The notes: a model not told the origin generated them from the letters alone. A stretch of 15,178 nt of DNA from Alphaproteobacteria bacterium (GCA_028869355.1 JAGWSK010000152.1:1-15178), one strand, 5' to 3'; shown: positions 1-7,459, numbered from the stretch's first letter. A program made the numbers and translations.

Positions 1-221
1 ACTTATCGGGGGGAAGAGGATTTCTTTTCTTATCGGCGCACCACGCACCGCAAAGAACGCGATTATGGCCGGCAATTATCGGTGATCGCACTTTCCGCCT
101 GAGCATCCGCGCGCAGATTTCCGTTGTTGACAAACCCATCCGGCGTCGCAGCCTGAGGTTTACGCCCCTGAACTGCCTTGCTAAAAGGCACCCGCCCCAC
201 GCAAACCCGCAGGTATGCTGA
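1..221. other. 5' flank of prs, no gene seen
   Basis: I see no credible coding region here; the open frame running through it on the minus strand is an antisense shadow of prs. The heptamer TTATCGG occurs three times in the same orientation, at 3-9, 30-36 and 76-82. A TTGACA hexamer lies at 127-132 but has no acceptable -10 partner at 16-18 bases. The prs promoter is presumably in this stretch but I cannot place it. Confidence 0.4.
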
Positions 222-1154
222 ATGAAGCTGCTGGCCGGCAACAGCAATCGCCCGCTCGCCGAAGCGATCGGTCAATACCTGCATGTTCCGTTTACCCGGG
301 CACTCGTGCGCCGCTTCGCCGACATGGAAGTGTTCGTCGAAATCGAGGAGAACGTCCGCGGCGAGGACATGTTCGTCATCCAGTCGACGAGCTTTCCGGC
401 CAATGATCATCTGATGGAATTGCTGATCATCATCGATGCGCTGCGCCGATCGAGCGCCAAGCGCATCACCGCGGTGATTCCATATTTCGGTTATGCGCGC
501 CAGGATCGCAAGCCAGGACCGCGCACGCCGATTTCCGCCAAACTGGTCGCCAATCTGATCACCCAGGCGGGCGCATCGCGCGTTCTGACGGTTGATCTCC
601 ATGCCGGACAGATCCAGGGATTTTTCGATATCCCCACCGATAATCTCTATGGCCAACCCGAGATGGTGCGCGACATCCGCGATTATCTCGACAATGAGCA
701 TTTGATGGTGGTGTCGCCCGATGTCGGCGGCGTGGTGCGGGCGCGCGGTCTGGCAAAACGGCTCGGCGCCGATCTCGCCATTGTCGACAAACGCCGCGAA
801 CGCGCCGGTGAATCGGAAGTCATGAACATCATTGGCGATGTTTCCGGCCGGATTTGCCTGCTGGTGGACGATATTGTCGATTCCGGCGGCACGATCTGCA
901 ATGCCGCGGATGCGTTGCTCGAGAAGGGCGCAAAGGCGGTTTATGCCTATGCCACCCACGGTGTGCTGTCGGGCGGGGCCGTGGCGCGCATCAGGGATTC
1001 GCAGTTGAAATCGCTGGTCATCACCGATTCCATCGCGGCAACCGAAGATATCCGCAAATGTTCCAATATCCGGCGGATATCGATTGCCAATCTGCTGGGT
1101 GAAGCGATTTACCGCATCGCCAACGAGAAATCCGTCTCCAGCCTGTTCGACTGA
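222..1154 (+). CDS. prs: Ribose-phosphate pyrophosphokinase (PRPP synthase)
   Basis: This cytoplasmic enzyme transfers pyrophosphate from ATP to ribose 5-phosphate, giving PRPP for purine, pyrimidine, histidine, tryptophan and NAD synthesis. The 310 residues match the usual length of class I bacterial enzymes. The N-terminal half carries the conserved RRFAD and the EIEENVRGED region (residues 30-50). The ATP-side flexible loop FGYARQDRK is at 89-97, and DLHAGQIQGFF at 125-135. The PRPP-binding signature LLVDDIVDSGGTI is at 213-225, with the paired aspartates 216-217. The ATG at 222 is chosen because the protein then begins with the family's usual MK(x)xAGNSNR. Only a weak AGG precedes it. The gene stands alone and converges on the peptidase gene downstream with 24 bases between stops. 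All key motifs are intact, so the assignment is firm. Confidence 0.97.
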   Translation: MKLLAGNSNRPLAEAIGQYLHVPFTRALVRRFADMEVFVEIEENVRGEDMFVIQSTSFPANDHLMELLIIIDALRRSSAKRITAVIPYFGYARQDRKPGPRTPISAKLVANLITQAGASRVLTVDLHAGQIQGFFDIPTDNLYGQPEMVRDIRDYLDNEHLMVVSPDVGGVVRARGLAKRLGADLAIVDKRRERAGESEVMNIIGDVSGRICLLVDDIVDSGGTICNAADALLEKGAKAVYAYATHGVLSGGAVARIRDSQLKSLVITDSIAATEDIRKCSNIRRISIANLLGEAIYRIANEKSVSSLFD

Positions 1155-1178
1155 TTGCTTTCACCACCCCGACTGAGG

Positions 1179-3290
1179 CTACCGGGACGGCATCAGTTTC
1201 TGGCGCAAATAGACCATTGTGAGTGCGTTCATTTCGGCCTGCTCGGCATGGTCTGATGCCGCCGCGTGGCCACCTTCGGTGTTTTCGAAGAACAGAACCT
1301 CGTTGCCGCCGGCTTCCAGTTTCGCGGCCATTTTGCGCGCATGGATCGGTGTCACGCGATCATCCGATGTCGCGGTGACGAAAAGAAACGGCGGATATTT
1401 TACGCCTGCGCGGACATTCTGGTAAGGCGAGTAGCGCAAAATCGCCGCGCGCTCGTCCGCGTTGTCGGGATCGCCATATTCGGCAATCCACGACGCGCCC
1501 GCGCCGAATTTGGTGTAGCGGATCATGTCGAGCAGCGGGACCTGGCAAACCACGGCGGCGAAAAGATCCGGGCGCTCGACCGCAACCGTAGCGACCAGAA
1601 GTCCGCCATTGGATCCGCCCATGATGCCAAGCTGTTTGGACGTGGTCAGTCCGCGCCGGAGCATGTCCTCTGCGACAGCGATGAAATCATCATAGGATTT
1701 CTGCCGGTTGGTTTTCAGCGCCGCCTGGTGCCAGGCCGGGCCGAATTCGCCACCGCCGCGAATGTTTGCCACCGCGTAAGCACTGCCCCGGGAGAGCCAC
1801 AGACGCCCCATGCTGCTCCAATAGAACGGCGTCTGCGAAATTTCGAAGCCGCCATAACCATAGAGCAGCATCGGACCGGGGCCGCTCGCGTTCTTTGCAC
1901 GGACGACAAAATACGGAATGCGCGTCCCGTCTTTGGACACGGCCTCATATTGCGACGCAGCATAGGGCGCTGCATCGAATCGCGCCGGCGCCGATTTGAT
2001 CGCCGCAAGTTGCCCATCGTGATCGGCATAAACTGTCGCCGGAGTCAGGAAATCTTCGAACCTGAAATAGGCGCCGGGACCATATCCGTTGGCCGAAGCC
2101 ACGCCTGTCGAACCGCCTTTGGGCAGAGCGAGTTCAGAGTCGTGCCACGCACCGGCCGAATCGCGATGAAACGCGCGAATACTGCCCACCACATTGCTGT
2201 AGATCGCGGCATAGACGGCATCGCGTCCGATGGCGACGCGTTCGACCGAGCTTCGCTGTCCCGGCGTGTACAACACATCGACGCGGGGCAATTCGTTCGT
2301 GTCGAGAAAGCTCTTGAGTGGAAATGCGATCAACGACCCTTGCGCAATTTTTGCCTGCCCTGGCGGGGTCCAGTCGCTGCGGAGAGTGGCAAGCAATTGT
2401 TCATGAGGCGCGCCGGCATGCATGACGCCCTGTACCTCGGCTGACAGCGGCAGCGGGATTTGAATCGTCCCGCCGTCCGCCGTGACGTCGTAATATTCCG
2501 TCTCGAAATAATTAACGCCCCGGCTGACCATCGCGTCGGCGCCGTATGGACTGTGATATGTGGCCGGCGAGGCGATCACATCATCTGTTTTCGCTTCAAA
2601 TACCGGCTTCGCGTCATCGATGTTCTGTCCACGGCGCCAGAGTTTCACGATCCGCGGATATCCCGCTTTGGTCAGTGTACCCTGGCCAAAGTCGGTGCTG
2701 AACAGGATTGTGTCCGCGTCTACATAGGCCGCCTCGGCTTTCGCTTCGCCGAGCGAAAATCCGTTTTCGACAAATCGTTTCCCGGCTGGCGCGTATTCCC
2801 GCAGCACGACCGTATCGCCACCGTCCGGCGACAACTTCAATAGACAGCGCGAGAGATCGGCGGAACAGGTTGCGCCCTTGTACACCCAATTCTTGCCTTC
2901 CTCGGCCGATAACCGGTCAAGGTCGAGCAGCGTGTCCCATTGCGGCGCGGCGCTCTCATAGGATTCAACCGTGGTCTGGCGCCAGATACCTCTGACATGC
3001 TCCTTGTCCTGCCAGAAATTCAGCACCACATCGCCATGTAGCTGACCGGCCGGGATGCGATCATCGGCATCCAGCATCTGCAGCAGGACCTGGTAGTCCT
3101 GCGCATAATAAGGATCGGATTTCAGCGCCTTGAAGGTGATTTGATTTTGGCTCGTGACCCAATCCAGTGCCTGCGCACCACGGATATCCTCAAGCCAGAG
3201 AAAAGGATCGTCGCTCTCCACTGCCTTAACGCCTGTTAACACCATGCCGAAGACCAGCACCGCAAGGATCGAAATCGCCGAACGTCTCAT
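1179..3290 (-). CDS. Prolyl oligopeptidase family (S9A) serine peptidase with signal peptide
   Basis: This is a two-domain serine peptidase that cleaves short peptides after proline. The N-terminus reads as a signal peptide: MRRSA, a hydrophobic run to about residue 20 and an alanine-type cleavage region near residue 24, so a periplasmic or secreted location is likely. The beta-propeller domain spans roughly residues 70-430 and the alpha/beta-hydrolase domain about 440-700. The nucleophile is Ser560 in GGSNGG. The acid is Asp643 in the DDRVTP stretch, and the base is His675 in EGGHAAA. The oxyanion-side YGYGGF (477-482) and RGGGEFG (511-517) are also present. The 703 residues suit a full-length enzyme. 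The ATG at 3290 has GGAG seven bases upstream on the minus strand. It is divergent from dapF and probably monocistronic. Its substrate is unknown, and a broader S9 specificity is possible. Confidence 0.93.
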   Translation of the reverse strand: MRRSAISILAVLVFGMVLTGVKAVESDDPFLWLEDIRGAQALDWVTSQNQITFKALKSDPYYAQDYQVLLQMLDADDRIPAGQLHGDVVLNFWQDKEHVRGIWRQTTVESYESAAPQWDTLLDLDRLSAEEGKNWVYKGATCSADLSRCLLKLSPDGGDTVVLREYAPAGKRFVENGFSLGEAKAEAAYVDADTILFSTDFGQGTLTKAGYPRIVKLWRRGQNIDDAKPVFEAKTDDVIASPATYHSPYGADAMVSRGVNYFETEYYDVTADGGTIQIPLPLSAEVQGVMHAGAPHEQLLATLRSDWTPPGQAKIAQGSLIAFPLKSFLDTNELPRVDVLYTPGQRSSVERVAIGRDAVYAAIYSNVVGSIRAFHRDSAGAWHDSELALPKGGSTGVASANGYGPGAYFRFEDFLTPATVYADHDGQLAAIKSAPARFDAAPYAASQYEAVSKDGTRIPYFVVRAKNASGPGPMLLYGYGGFEISQTPFYWSSMGRLWLSRGSAYAVANIRGGGEFGPAWHQAALKTNRQKSYDDFIAVAEDMLRRGLTTSKQLGIMGGSNGGLLVATVAVERPDLFAAVVCQVPLLDMIRYTKFGAGASWIAEYGDPDNADERAAILRYSPYQNVRAGVKYPPFLFVTATSDDRVTPIHARKMAAKLEAGGNEVLFFENTEGGHAAASDHAEQAEMNALTMVYLRQKLMPSR

Positions 3291-3320
3291 TCCATCTCTC
3301 CGCGCCAGCGCTGGTCAGCA

Positions 3321-3396
3321 CCAGTGCCCCGATTCTGAAATTCGCCTGATCTCTATATCGGCATGCATGCGAATTTCAGAATCGCAAGGACACTGG
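3321..3396. repeat. Palindromic repeat unit A, copy 1
   Basis: This is a 76-base hairpin. The inner arms at 3331-3345 and 3369-3383 are perfect 15-base inverted repeats (GATTCTGAAATTCGC and its complement) around a 23-base loop. The outer arms CCAGTG (3321-3326) and CACTGG (3391-3396) continue the stem past a 3-base bulge on the right arm. Unit A copy 2 (5610-5685) has the same length and, by hand count, 63 of 76 identical bases, including paired changes that keep base pairing. Confidence 0.9.
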
Positions 3397-3409
3397 CAAA
3401 TCTTTGATT
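3397..3409. repeat. Conserved spacer between repeat units A and B, copy 1
   Basis: The linker CAAATCTTTGATT recurs as CAAATCACTGATT at 5686-5698. It contains a small hairpin, AATC-N3-GATT, in which only two loop bases differ between copies. Because unit A, linker and unit B recur together in the same order, they behave as one composite element. Confidence 0.7.
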
Positions 3410-3487
3410 CCCGGCGTCGTTTCGGTTTCGAAATTCGCCAGTTGCGCTATATAGGCATTATGCGAATTTCGAAACCACGACGCAGGG
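3410..3487. repeat. Palindromic repeat unit B, copy 1
   Basis: The inner arms at 3424-3438 and 3462-3476 are perfect 15-base inverted repeats (GGTTTCGAAATTCGC and its complement) around a 23-base loop. The outer stem pairs 3410-3420 with 3477-3487, with one mismatch. A 3-base bulge (TTC, 3421-3423) lies on the left arm. The loop shares CTATAT-N-GGCAT with the loop of unit A, and the stems share GAAATTCGC, so A and B look like diverged versions of one unit. The bulges of A and B both face the linker, giving a mirror arrangement. The unit ends 22 bases before the dapF start. Confidence 0.88.
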
Positions 3488-3509
3488 CTGGCGGCCCTAT
3501 AACGCGCCG

Positions 3510-4361
3510 ATGACATCGTTCCTGAAAATGCATGGTTTAGGCAATGATTTTGCTGTGTTCGACGGCAGGGTTTTTCCCGTGCCGGTTAATGCGGCTGTCG
3601 CGCGTGCCATCGCCGACCGCAAACGGGGCATCGGATGCGATCAGGTGATTGTGATGGAAAAGGCGCAAAACGGTGCCGCGGCGTTCATGCGGATTTTCAA
3701 TGCCGACGGAAGCGAGGTGGAGTCCTGCGGCAACGCTGCGCGCTGCGTGGCCTGGCTGCTGATGGCCGAACATGAGAAGGACCAAATCGACATCACGACC
3801 GCCGCGGGAACACTGTCCTGTTCCACCGCCGGAGAGGGCGAGATTAGCGTCGATATGGGCTTGCCAAAGCTTGATTGGCGGGAAATTCCCATGTCGCAGG
3901 CGGTGGATACGGCGAGCTTTGTGTTGCCGGTCACAGGCTTTGGCGGAGAATATCTGAAAAGCGCGGCGGCGGTTTCGATGGGAAATCCGCATTGCGTTCT
4001 GTTCGTGGACGACACCCGGACAATTCCGCTGCGGGAGCTGGGCCCCGCGATCGAAAATCATCCCTGGTTTCCTTCTCGCACCAATGTCGAGTTCGTGACT
4101 CAGGCAGGCCGGGACCATCTGCAGATGCGGGTGTGGGAACGCGGCGCCGGCGTCACGCTCGCCTGTGGCACGGGCGCCTGCGCTGCGGCGGTTGCAGCCG
4201 CCGTGCGCGGCGTCACCGCGCGGAAAACAACTGTCACGCTTGATGGCGGCGACCTGCAAATCGAATGGCGGGAATCGGACGACCACGTCGTGATGACCGG
4301 CCCGGCGCGTTTCAGCTTCGCCGGTGAAGCCGACCTGGGAGCGCTTGTTCGTCAGTCATGA
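3510..4361 (+). CDS. dapF: Diaminopimelate epimerase
   Basis: DapF is a PLP-independent racemase that converts LL- to meso-diaminopimelate in lysine and peptidoglycan synthesis. It uses two cysteines as acid and base. Both are visible: Cys73 in ADGSEVESCGNAARC and Cys219 in LACGTGACAAA. The opening MHGLGNDF (7-14) and the RGIGCDQ stretch (39-45) are also typical. At 283 residues it is the usual length. The ATG at 3510 gives the standard N-terminus, although no good Shine-Dalgarno site precedes it; the 5' leader is mostly repeat unit B. The gene overlaps mtaB by four bases (ATGA), which suggests translational coupling. It heads a + strand operon running through ftsY and yciB. Confidence 0.97.
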   Translation: MTSFLKMHGLGNDFAVFDGRVFPVPVNAAVARAIADRKRGIGCDQVIVMEKAQNGAAAFMRIFNADGSEVESCGNAARCVAWLLMAEHEKDQIDITTAAGTLSCSTAGEGEISVDMGLPKLDWREIPMSQAVDTASFVLPVTGFGGEYLKSAAAVSMGNPHCVLFVDDTRTIPLRELGPAIENHPWFPSRTNVEFVTQAGRDHLQMRVWERGAGVTLACGTGACAAAVAAAVRGVTARKTTVTLDGGDLQIEWRESDDHVVMTGPARFSFAGEADLGALVRQS

Positions 4362-5638
4362 GCATTGAAGTCATAACCCTGGGCTGCCGGCTCAACGCGT
4401 ATGAATCGGAAGTCATCCGGGCGCGCGCAACCGAAGCCGGACTGGGCAGGGCGGTCATCATCAATACTTGCGCTGTTACTGCGGAAGCAGTCCGGCAATC
4501 GCGCCAGACCATCCGCAAGTCGCGGCGCGAGAACCCGGATGCAAAGATCATTGTCACCGGATGCGCGGCGCAAATCGAGCCGGAACGCTTTGGCAGCATG
4601 CCGGAAGCCGATCTGGTGATCGGCAACCAGGAAAAGCTCGAGGCCAGAAGCTACGCCGCGGATTTTCTGACCGGCGCGCCCCGGGTCCTCGTCAACGACA
4701 TCGGTTCGATCAACGAAACCGCGCCGCATTTCGTCACCGGATTTTCCGGCCGCACCCGGGCGGTCCTGCAGGTGCAGAATGGCTGCGACCATCGCTGCAC
4801 GTTCTGCATTATTCCCTATGGACGCGGTCCATCCCGCAGCGCCGGATTGGGCGCGGTGGTCGCAGAGGCCAGACAGCTTTGTGCCGCCGGTTACCGCGAG
4901 ATTGTGCTGTCAGGGGTCGATCTCACCGCCTATGGCGATGGATTGCCGGGTAATGTCACGCTGGGTACGCTGGTTGCTGCGTTGCTCAAACATGTGCCGG
5001 CGCTGGCGCGGCTTCGCCTCTCGTCCATCGATCCGGGCGAAACCGATGATTTGCTGCTCGATCTGATCGGCAGCGAAGCTCGCCTGATGCCGCATTTTCA
5101 TCTCTCGGCGCAATCGGGCGACGATTTGATCCTGAAGCGGATGAAACGCCGCCATTCGCGTGACGATACGATCCGGTTTTGCCGTGAAGTCCGCCGCCGC
5201 AGACCGGAAGCCGCCTTCGGCGCCGACCTGATTGCCGGATTTCCGACCGAAACCGAGCCGATGTTCGAGAACACACTGCAACTTGTCGATGATGCCGGAT
5301 TATCCTACCTGCACGTTTTTCCGTTCAGTGCACGCAAGGGAACACCTGCGGCCAGAATGCCCCAGCTTGACCGCGCCATTGTCAAGGACCGCGCGTTCCG
5401 GCTGCGCACAAAAGGCGAGCAGACGCTGGCGTCGAGGCTGAACAGCCTGATCGGTTGCCAACAGGAACTTCTTGTGGAAGGCGCCGGAACCGGCAGAACG
5501 CCCTGCTATGCGCGGGCTCAGTTCACCGGCGATGCCGCGCCGGGGACAATTTTGCGCGCCGCCATTACCGGAAGCGATGGGCGGTTGCTGCAGGCGCGCG
5601 TTCTTAACCCTGGTGTCCCGATTCTGAAATCCGCCTGA
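4358..5638 (+). CDS. mtaB: tRNA (t6A37) methylthiotransferase
   Basis: MtaB is a radical-SAM enzyme with two [4Fe-4S] clusters. It inserts a methylthio group at C2 of N6-threonylcarbamoyladenosine at position 37 of ANN-decoding tRNAs. The N-terminal UPF0004 domain shows its three cluster cysteines: Cys10 (TLGCRLN), Cys38 (INTCAV) and Cys69 (VTGCAAQ). The radical-SAM CxxxCxxC is Cys143, Cys147 and Cys150 (NGCDHRCTFCIIPYGRG). A short C-terminal extension follows, so this is closer to MtaB than to MiaB or RimO. The 426 residues are normal. The last nine codons (PGVPILKSA) and the TGA lie inside repeat unit A copy 2, so the true ancestral C-terminus may have been replaced. It overlaps dapF by four bases. 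Confidence 0.94.
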   Translation: MSIEVITLGCRLNAYESEVIRARATEAGLGRAVIINTCAVTAEAVRQSRQTIRKSRRENPDAKIIVTGCAAQIEPERFGSMPEADLVIGNQEKLEARSYAADFLTGAPRVLVNDIGSINETAPHFVTGFSGRTRAVLQVQNGCDHRCTFCIIPYGRGPSRSAGLGAVVAEARQLCAAGYREIVLSGVDLTAYGDGLPGNVTLGTLVAALLKHVPALARLRLSSIDPGETDDLLLDLIGSEARLMPHFHLSAQSGDDLILKRMKRRHSRDDTIRFCREVRRRRPEAAFGADLIAGFPTETEPMFENTLQLVDDAGLSYLHVFPFSARKGTPAARMPQLDRAIVKDRAFRLRTKGEQTLASRLNSLIGCQQELLVEGAGTGRTPCYARAQFTGDAAPGTILRAAITGSDGRLLQARVLNPGVPILKSA

Positions 5639-5685
5639 TCCCCATATCGGCATCCATGCGAATTTCAGAACCGAAGGGACCCCAG
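5610..5685. repeat. Palindromic repeat unit A, copy 2 (overlaps the mtaB end)
   Basis: This 76-base copy aligns with 3321-3396 without gaps. The inner arms 5620-5634 and 5658-5672 pair at 13 of 15 positions. The outer arms CTGGTGTCCC (5610-5619) and 5673-5685 also pair, past a right-side bulge. Relative to copy 1, a C-G pair has become T-A and an A-T pair has become G-C in the outer stem. Its first 29 bases encode the end of mtaB, including the TGA at 5636-5638. Confidence 0.88.
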
Positions 5686-5698
5686 CAAATCACTGATT

Positions 5699-5856
5699 CC
5701 AGTGCCGTTTCGGCTTCGAAGTTCGCATGATTGGAAGTGTGAGCGCCGCTTCAGGGCCCCGGGCGCGAATAAGAAATCGGCAAAGCCGATTTCCGCGCGA
5801 GGGATGCGGCCGGCGGGAAAGGCTAATGGTTGCGAACTTCGAAGCCATGACGCTGG
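5699..5856. repeat. Palindromic repeat unit B, copy 2, with enlarged loop
   Basis: The inner arms 5712-5726 (GGCTTCGAAGTTCGC) and 5832-5846 are perfect complements. They differ from copy 1 by two double compensatory changes (T-A to C-G and A-T to G-C). The outer arms 5699-5708 and 5847-5856 pair at 9 of 10 positions including two G-T pairs, and the same TTC bulge sits at 5709-5711. The 23-base loop of copy 1 is replaced by 105 bases (5727-5831). That insert holds a nested hairpin: AAATCGGC at 5774-5781 with GCCGATTT at 5785-5792, extended by GCGCG/CGCGC at 5763-5767 and 5794-5798. Confidence 0.85.
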
Positions 5857-5884
5857 TGGGAACGGTGATAACGCAGGCAGTTGC

Positions 5885-6865
5885 ATGAGCGATCGCGATA
5901 GTTCCACCGCCAGGCAGGGCATGTTCGCCCGGCTGAAGGCCGGTCTTGCCCGAACCGCAACGCAGCTTACGGGCGGGCTGAACGACGTCCTGATGAAGAT
6001 GCGGCTGGATGAGGACACTCTCCGGACGCTGGAGGATGCGCTTATCCGAGCGGACCTGGGCACCGCGCTTGCACACGAAGTGGCGGCTGATGTGGGAACC
6101 AAACGCTATGATATGGAAATTTCCGCGCACGAACTGAAAAAAGTCCTGGCGGAAAGCATCACGAAATTCCTGCAACCGTCGGTGAAGGAGTTTGTCATCG
6201 ACCCGGCCTGCAAGCCCTTCGTTGTTCTGGTTGCGGGCGTAAACGGCACCGGAAAAACCACGACCATCGGCAAGCTCGCCGCGAGATTGGCCGCCGACGG
6301 CCGGAAGGTCTGGATGGCTGCCGGTGATACGTTTCGGGCGGCAGCCATCGATCAGCTTAAGATCTGGGGAGAACGGGCGCATGTGCCGGTTTTTGCACGC
6401 GAACCCGGCGCCGATGCCGCTGCGCTTGCCTTCGACGCATTTGCCGAGGCACGCGCACAGGGCGCCGATGTCCTCCTGATCGATACGGCCGGAAGACTGC
6501 ACAACAAAGCCGGTCTGATGGCCGAACTGCAGAAGATCGCGCGAGTACTGAAAAAAATCGATCCATCCGCGCCGCATGCCGTGCTGTTGGTCCTTGATGC
6601 AACCACGGGGCAAAACGCCATTTCGCAGGTTGAAGCGTTCAAGGATGCGGTGCCACTCACCGGTTTGGTCATGACAAAGCTGGACGGTACGGCCAAGGGT
6701 GGCATTCTGATCGCGCTGGCTCACCGCTTTGGCTTGCCGATTTACTTCGTGGGTGTGGGCGAAACTGTGTCCGATCTGCAACCATTCGACGCAAAAGATT
6801 TCGCGACGGCTCTGACCGGAGCCGATGAACCCGAGAAACCCAGCATCGGCGCCTGGCGCTTTTAA
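5885..6865 (+). CDS. ftsY: Signal recognition particle receptor FtsY
   Basis: FtsY is the membrane-associated GTPase that docks SRP-ribosome complexes at the translocon. It shows a four-helix N domain (about residues 25-110) followed by the G domain. G1 is GVNGTGKTTT (118-127), and the DTFRAAA insertion-box region is at 148-154. G3 is DTAGR (200-204), G4 is TKLD (264-267), and the closing GxGE/DL region is at 290-298. The 326 residues make a compact FtsY lacking the long acidic A domain of E. coli, which is usual in alphaproteobacteria. The frame stays open upstream through the repeat back to 5702, but those codons translate repeat DNA. I therefore take the ATG at 5885 (MSDRDSSTAR). ATG 5921 (MFARLK) is the alternative. 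It lies 246 bases after mtaB and 3 bases before yciB. Confidence 0.95.
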   Translation: MSDRDSSTARQGMFARLKAGLARTATQLTGGLNDVLMKMRLDEDTLRTLEDALIRADLGTALAHEVAADVGTKRYDMEISAHELKKVLAESITKFLQPSVKEFVIDPACKPFVVLVAGVNGTGKTTTIGKLAARLAADGRKVWMAAGDTFRAAAIDQLKIWGERAHVPVFAREPGADAAALAFDAFAEARAQGADVLLIDTAGRLHNKAGLMAELQKIARVLKKIDPSAPHAVLLVLDATTGQNAISQVEAFKDAVPLTGLVMTKLDGTAKGGILIALAHRFGLPIYFVGVGETVSDLQPFDAKDFATALTGADEPEKPSIGAWRF

Positions 6866-6868
6866 CCT

Positions 6869-7459
6869 ATGCAACCAGCCACGCAGACTGAATCCACCCG
6901 CATGCACCCCCTGCTCAAGCTTGCTCTCGATCTCGGTCCGTTGCTGATTTTTTTTGTAGTGACCCAAACGGCCGGAATTTATTGGGGAACCGGCGCGTTC
7001 ATGATCACGATGTTAATCGCGATCAGTATCGGCATCGCCGTCGAACGAAAGCTGTCGCCCATGCCGCTGATCACCGGCGCGCTGGTATTGACGTTTGGCG
7101 GGCTTACGCTCTGGTTATCGAATGATGTATTCATAAAAATCAAGCCGACCATTCTCTACACGATGTTTGCCGCCATACTTCTGGGCGGCCTTGCCTTTGG
7201 CCGTCTCTTCATCAAAACTGTGTTGGGTCAAACCCTTCGGCTGAATGATGCAGCGTGGCGCACGCTCACCTGGCGGTGGTCGGCGTTCTTCCTGGTCCTG
7301 GCGGTGCTCAACGAGATTGTGTGGCGCAATGTCTCGACGAACACATGGGTTGCATTCAAGGTCTGGGCAATTTTTCCGCTGACGCTGTTGTTTGCAATGT
7401 CGCAGGCGCCGTTTATCTCGCGCCATCAAATCGAAGATAAAGCGTCGGGCGCCGGTTGA
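6869..7459 (+). CDS. yciB: Inner membrane septation protein A family (YciB/IspZ)
   Basis: This polytopic inner-membrane protein is linked to septation and envelope integrity; its molecular function is not settled. The 196 residues carry about five hydrophobic segments, near 22-38, 43-58, 67-84, 97-118 and 137-180. Family hallmarks are LDLGPLLIFF (20-29), IKPTILY (91-97) and the block from LRLNDAAWRTLTWRW to NEIVWRN (123-154). The start at ATG 6869 is three bases after the ftsY stop. ATG 6902, just before HPLLKLALDLGP, is a possible shorter start, and neither has a clear Shine-Dalgarno site. It is the last gene of the dapF operon. I see no convincing terminator after it. Confidence 0.92.
   Translation: MQPATQTESTRMHPLLKLALDLGPLLIFFVVTQTAGIYWGTGAFMITMLIAISIGIAVERKLSPMPLITGALVLTFGGLTLWLSNDVFIKIKPTILYTMFAAILLGGLAFGRLFIKTVLGQTLRLNDAAWRTLTWRWSAFFLVLAVLNEIVWRNVSTNTWVAFKVWAIFPLTLLFAMSQAPFISRHQIEDKASGAG

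Noticed and set aside
127..132. TTGACA as the -35 element of prs
   Set aside because: No acceptable -10 hexamer lies 16-18 bases downstream, so the hexamer alone is not evidence of a promoter.
63..959. A 298-codon open frame antisense to prs
   Set aside because: It mirrors prs codons, has no recognisable motif, and its composition (many His, Arg and Ala) is typical of a shadow frame in high-G+C DNA.
1266..2444. A 392-codon open frame antisense to the prolyl oligopeptidase gene
   Set aside because: The opposite strand encodes an intact enzyme with all catalytic residues; the antisense product is Arg/His-rich and without family features.
3321..3487. A CRISPR array or a rho-independent terminator
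   Set aside because: There are only two unlike hairpins with no unique spacers, and no U-run follows either stem. The elements also lie upstream of dapF in a divergent region, where a terminator is not expected.
3321..5856. A composite transposon or insertion sequence bounded by the two repeats
   Set aside because: The DNA between the copies holds only dapF and mtaB. There is no transposase, no target duplication that I can see, and the enclosed genes belong to a conserved housekeeping operon.
5702..5884. An upstream extension of FtsY by 61 codons
   Set aside because: These codons translate hairpin B of the repeat and its loop. A structured repeat is not a credible N-terminus, and the ATG at 5885 gives a normal FtsY.
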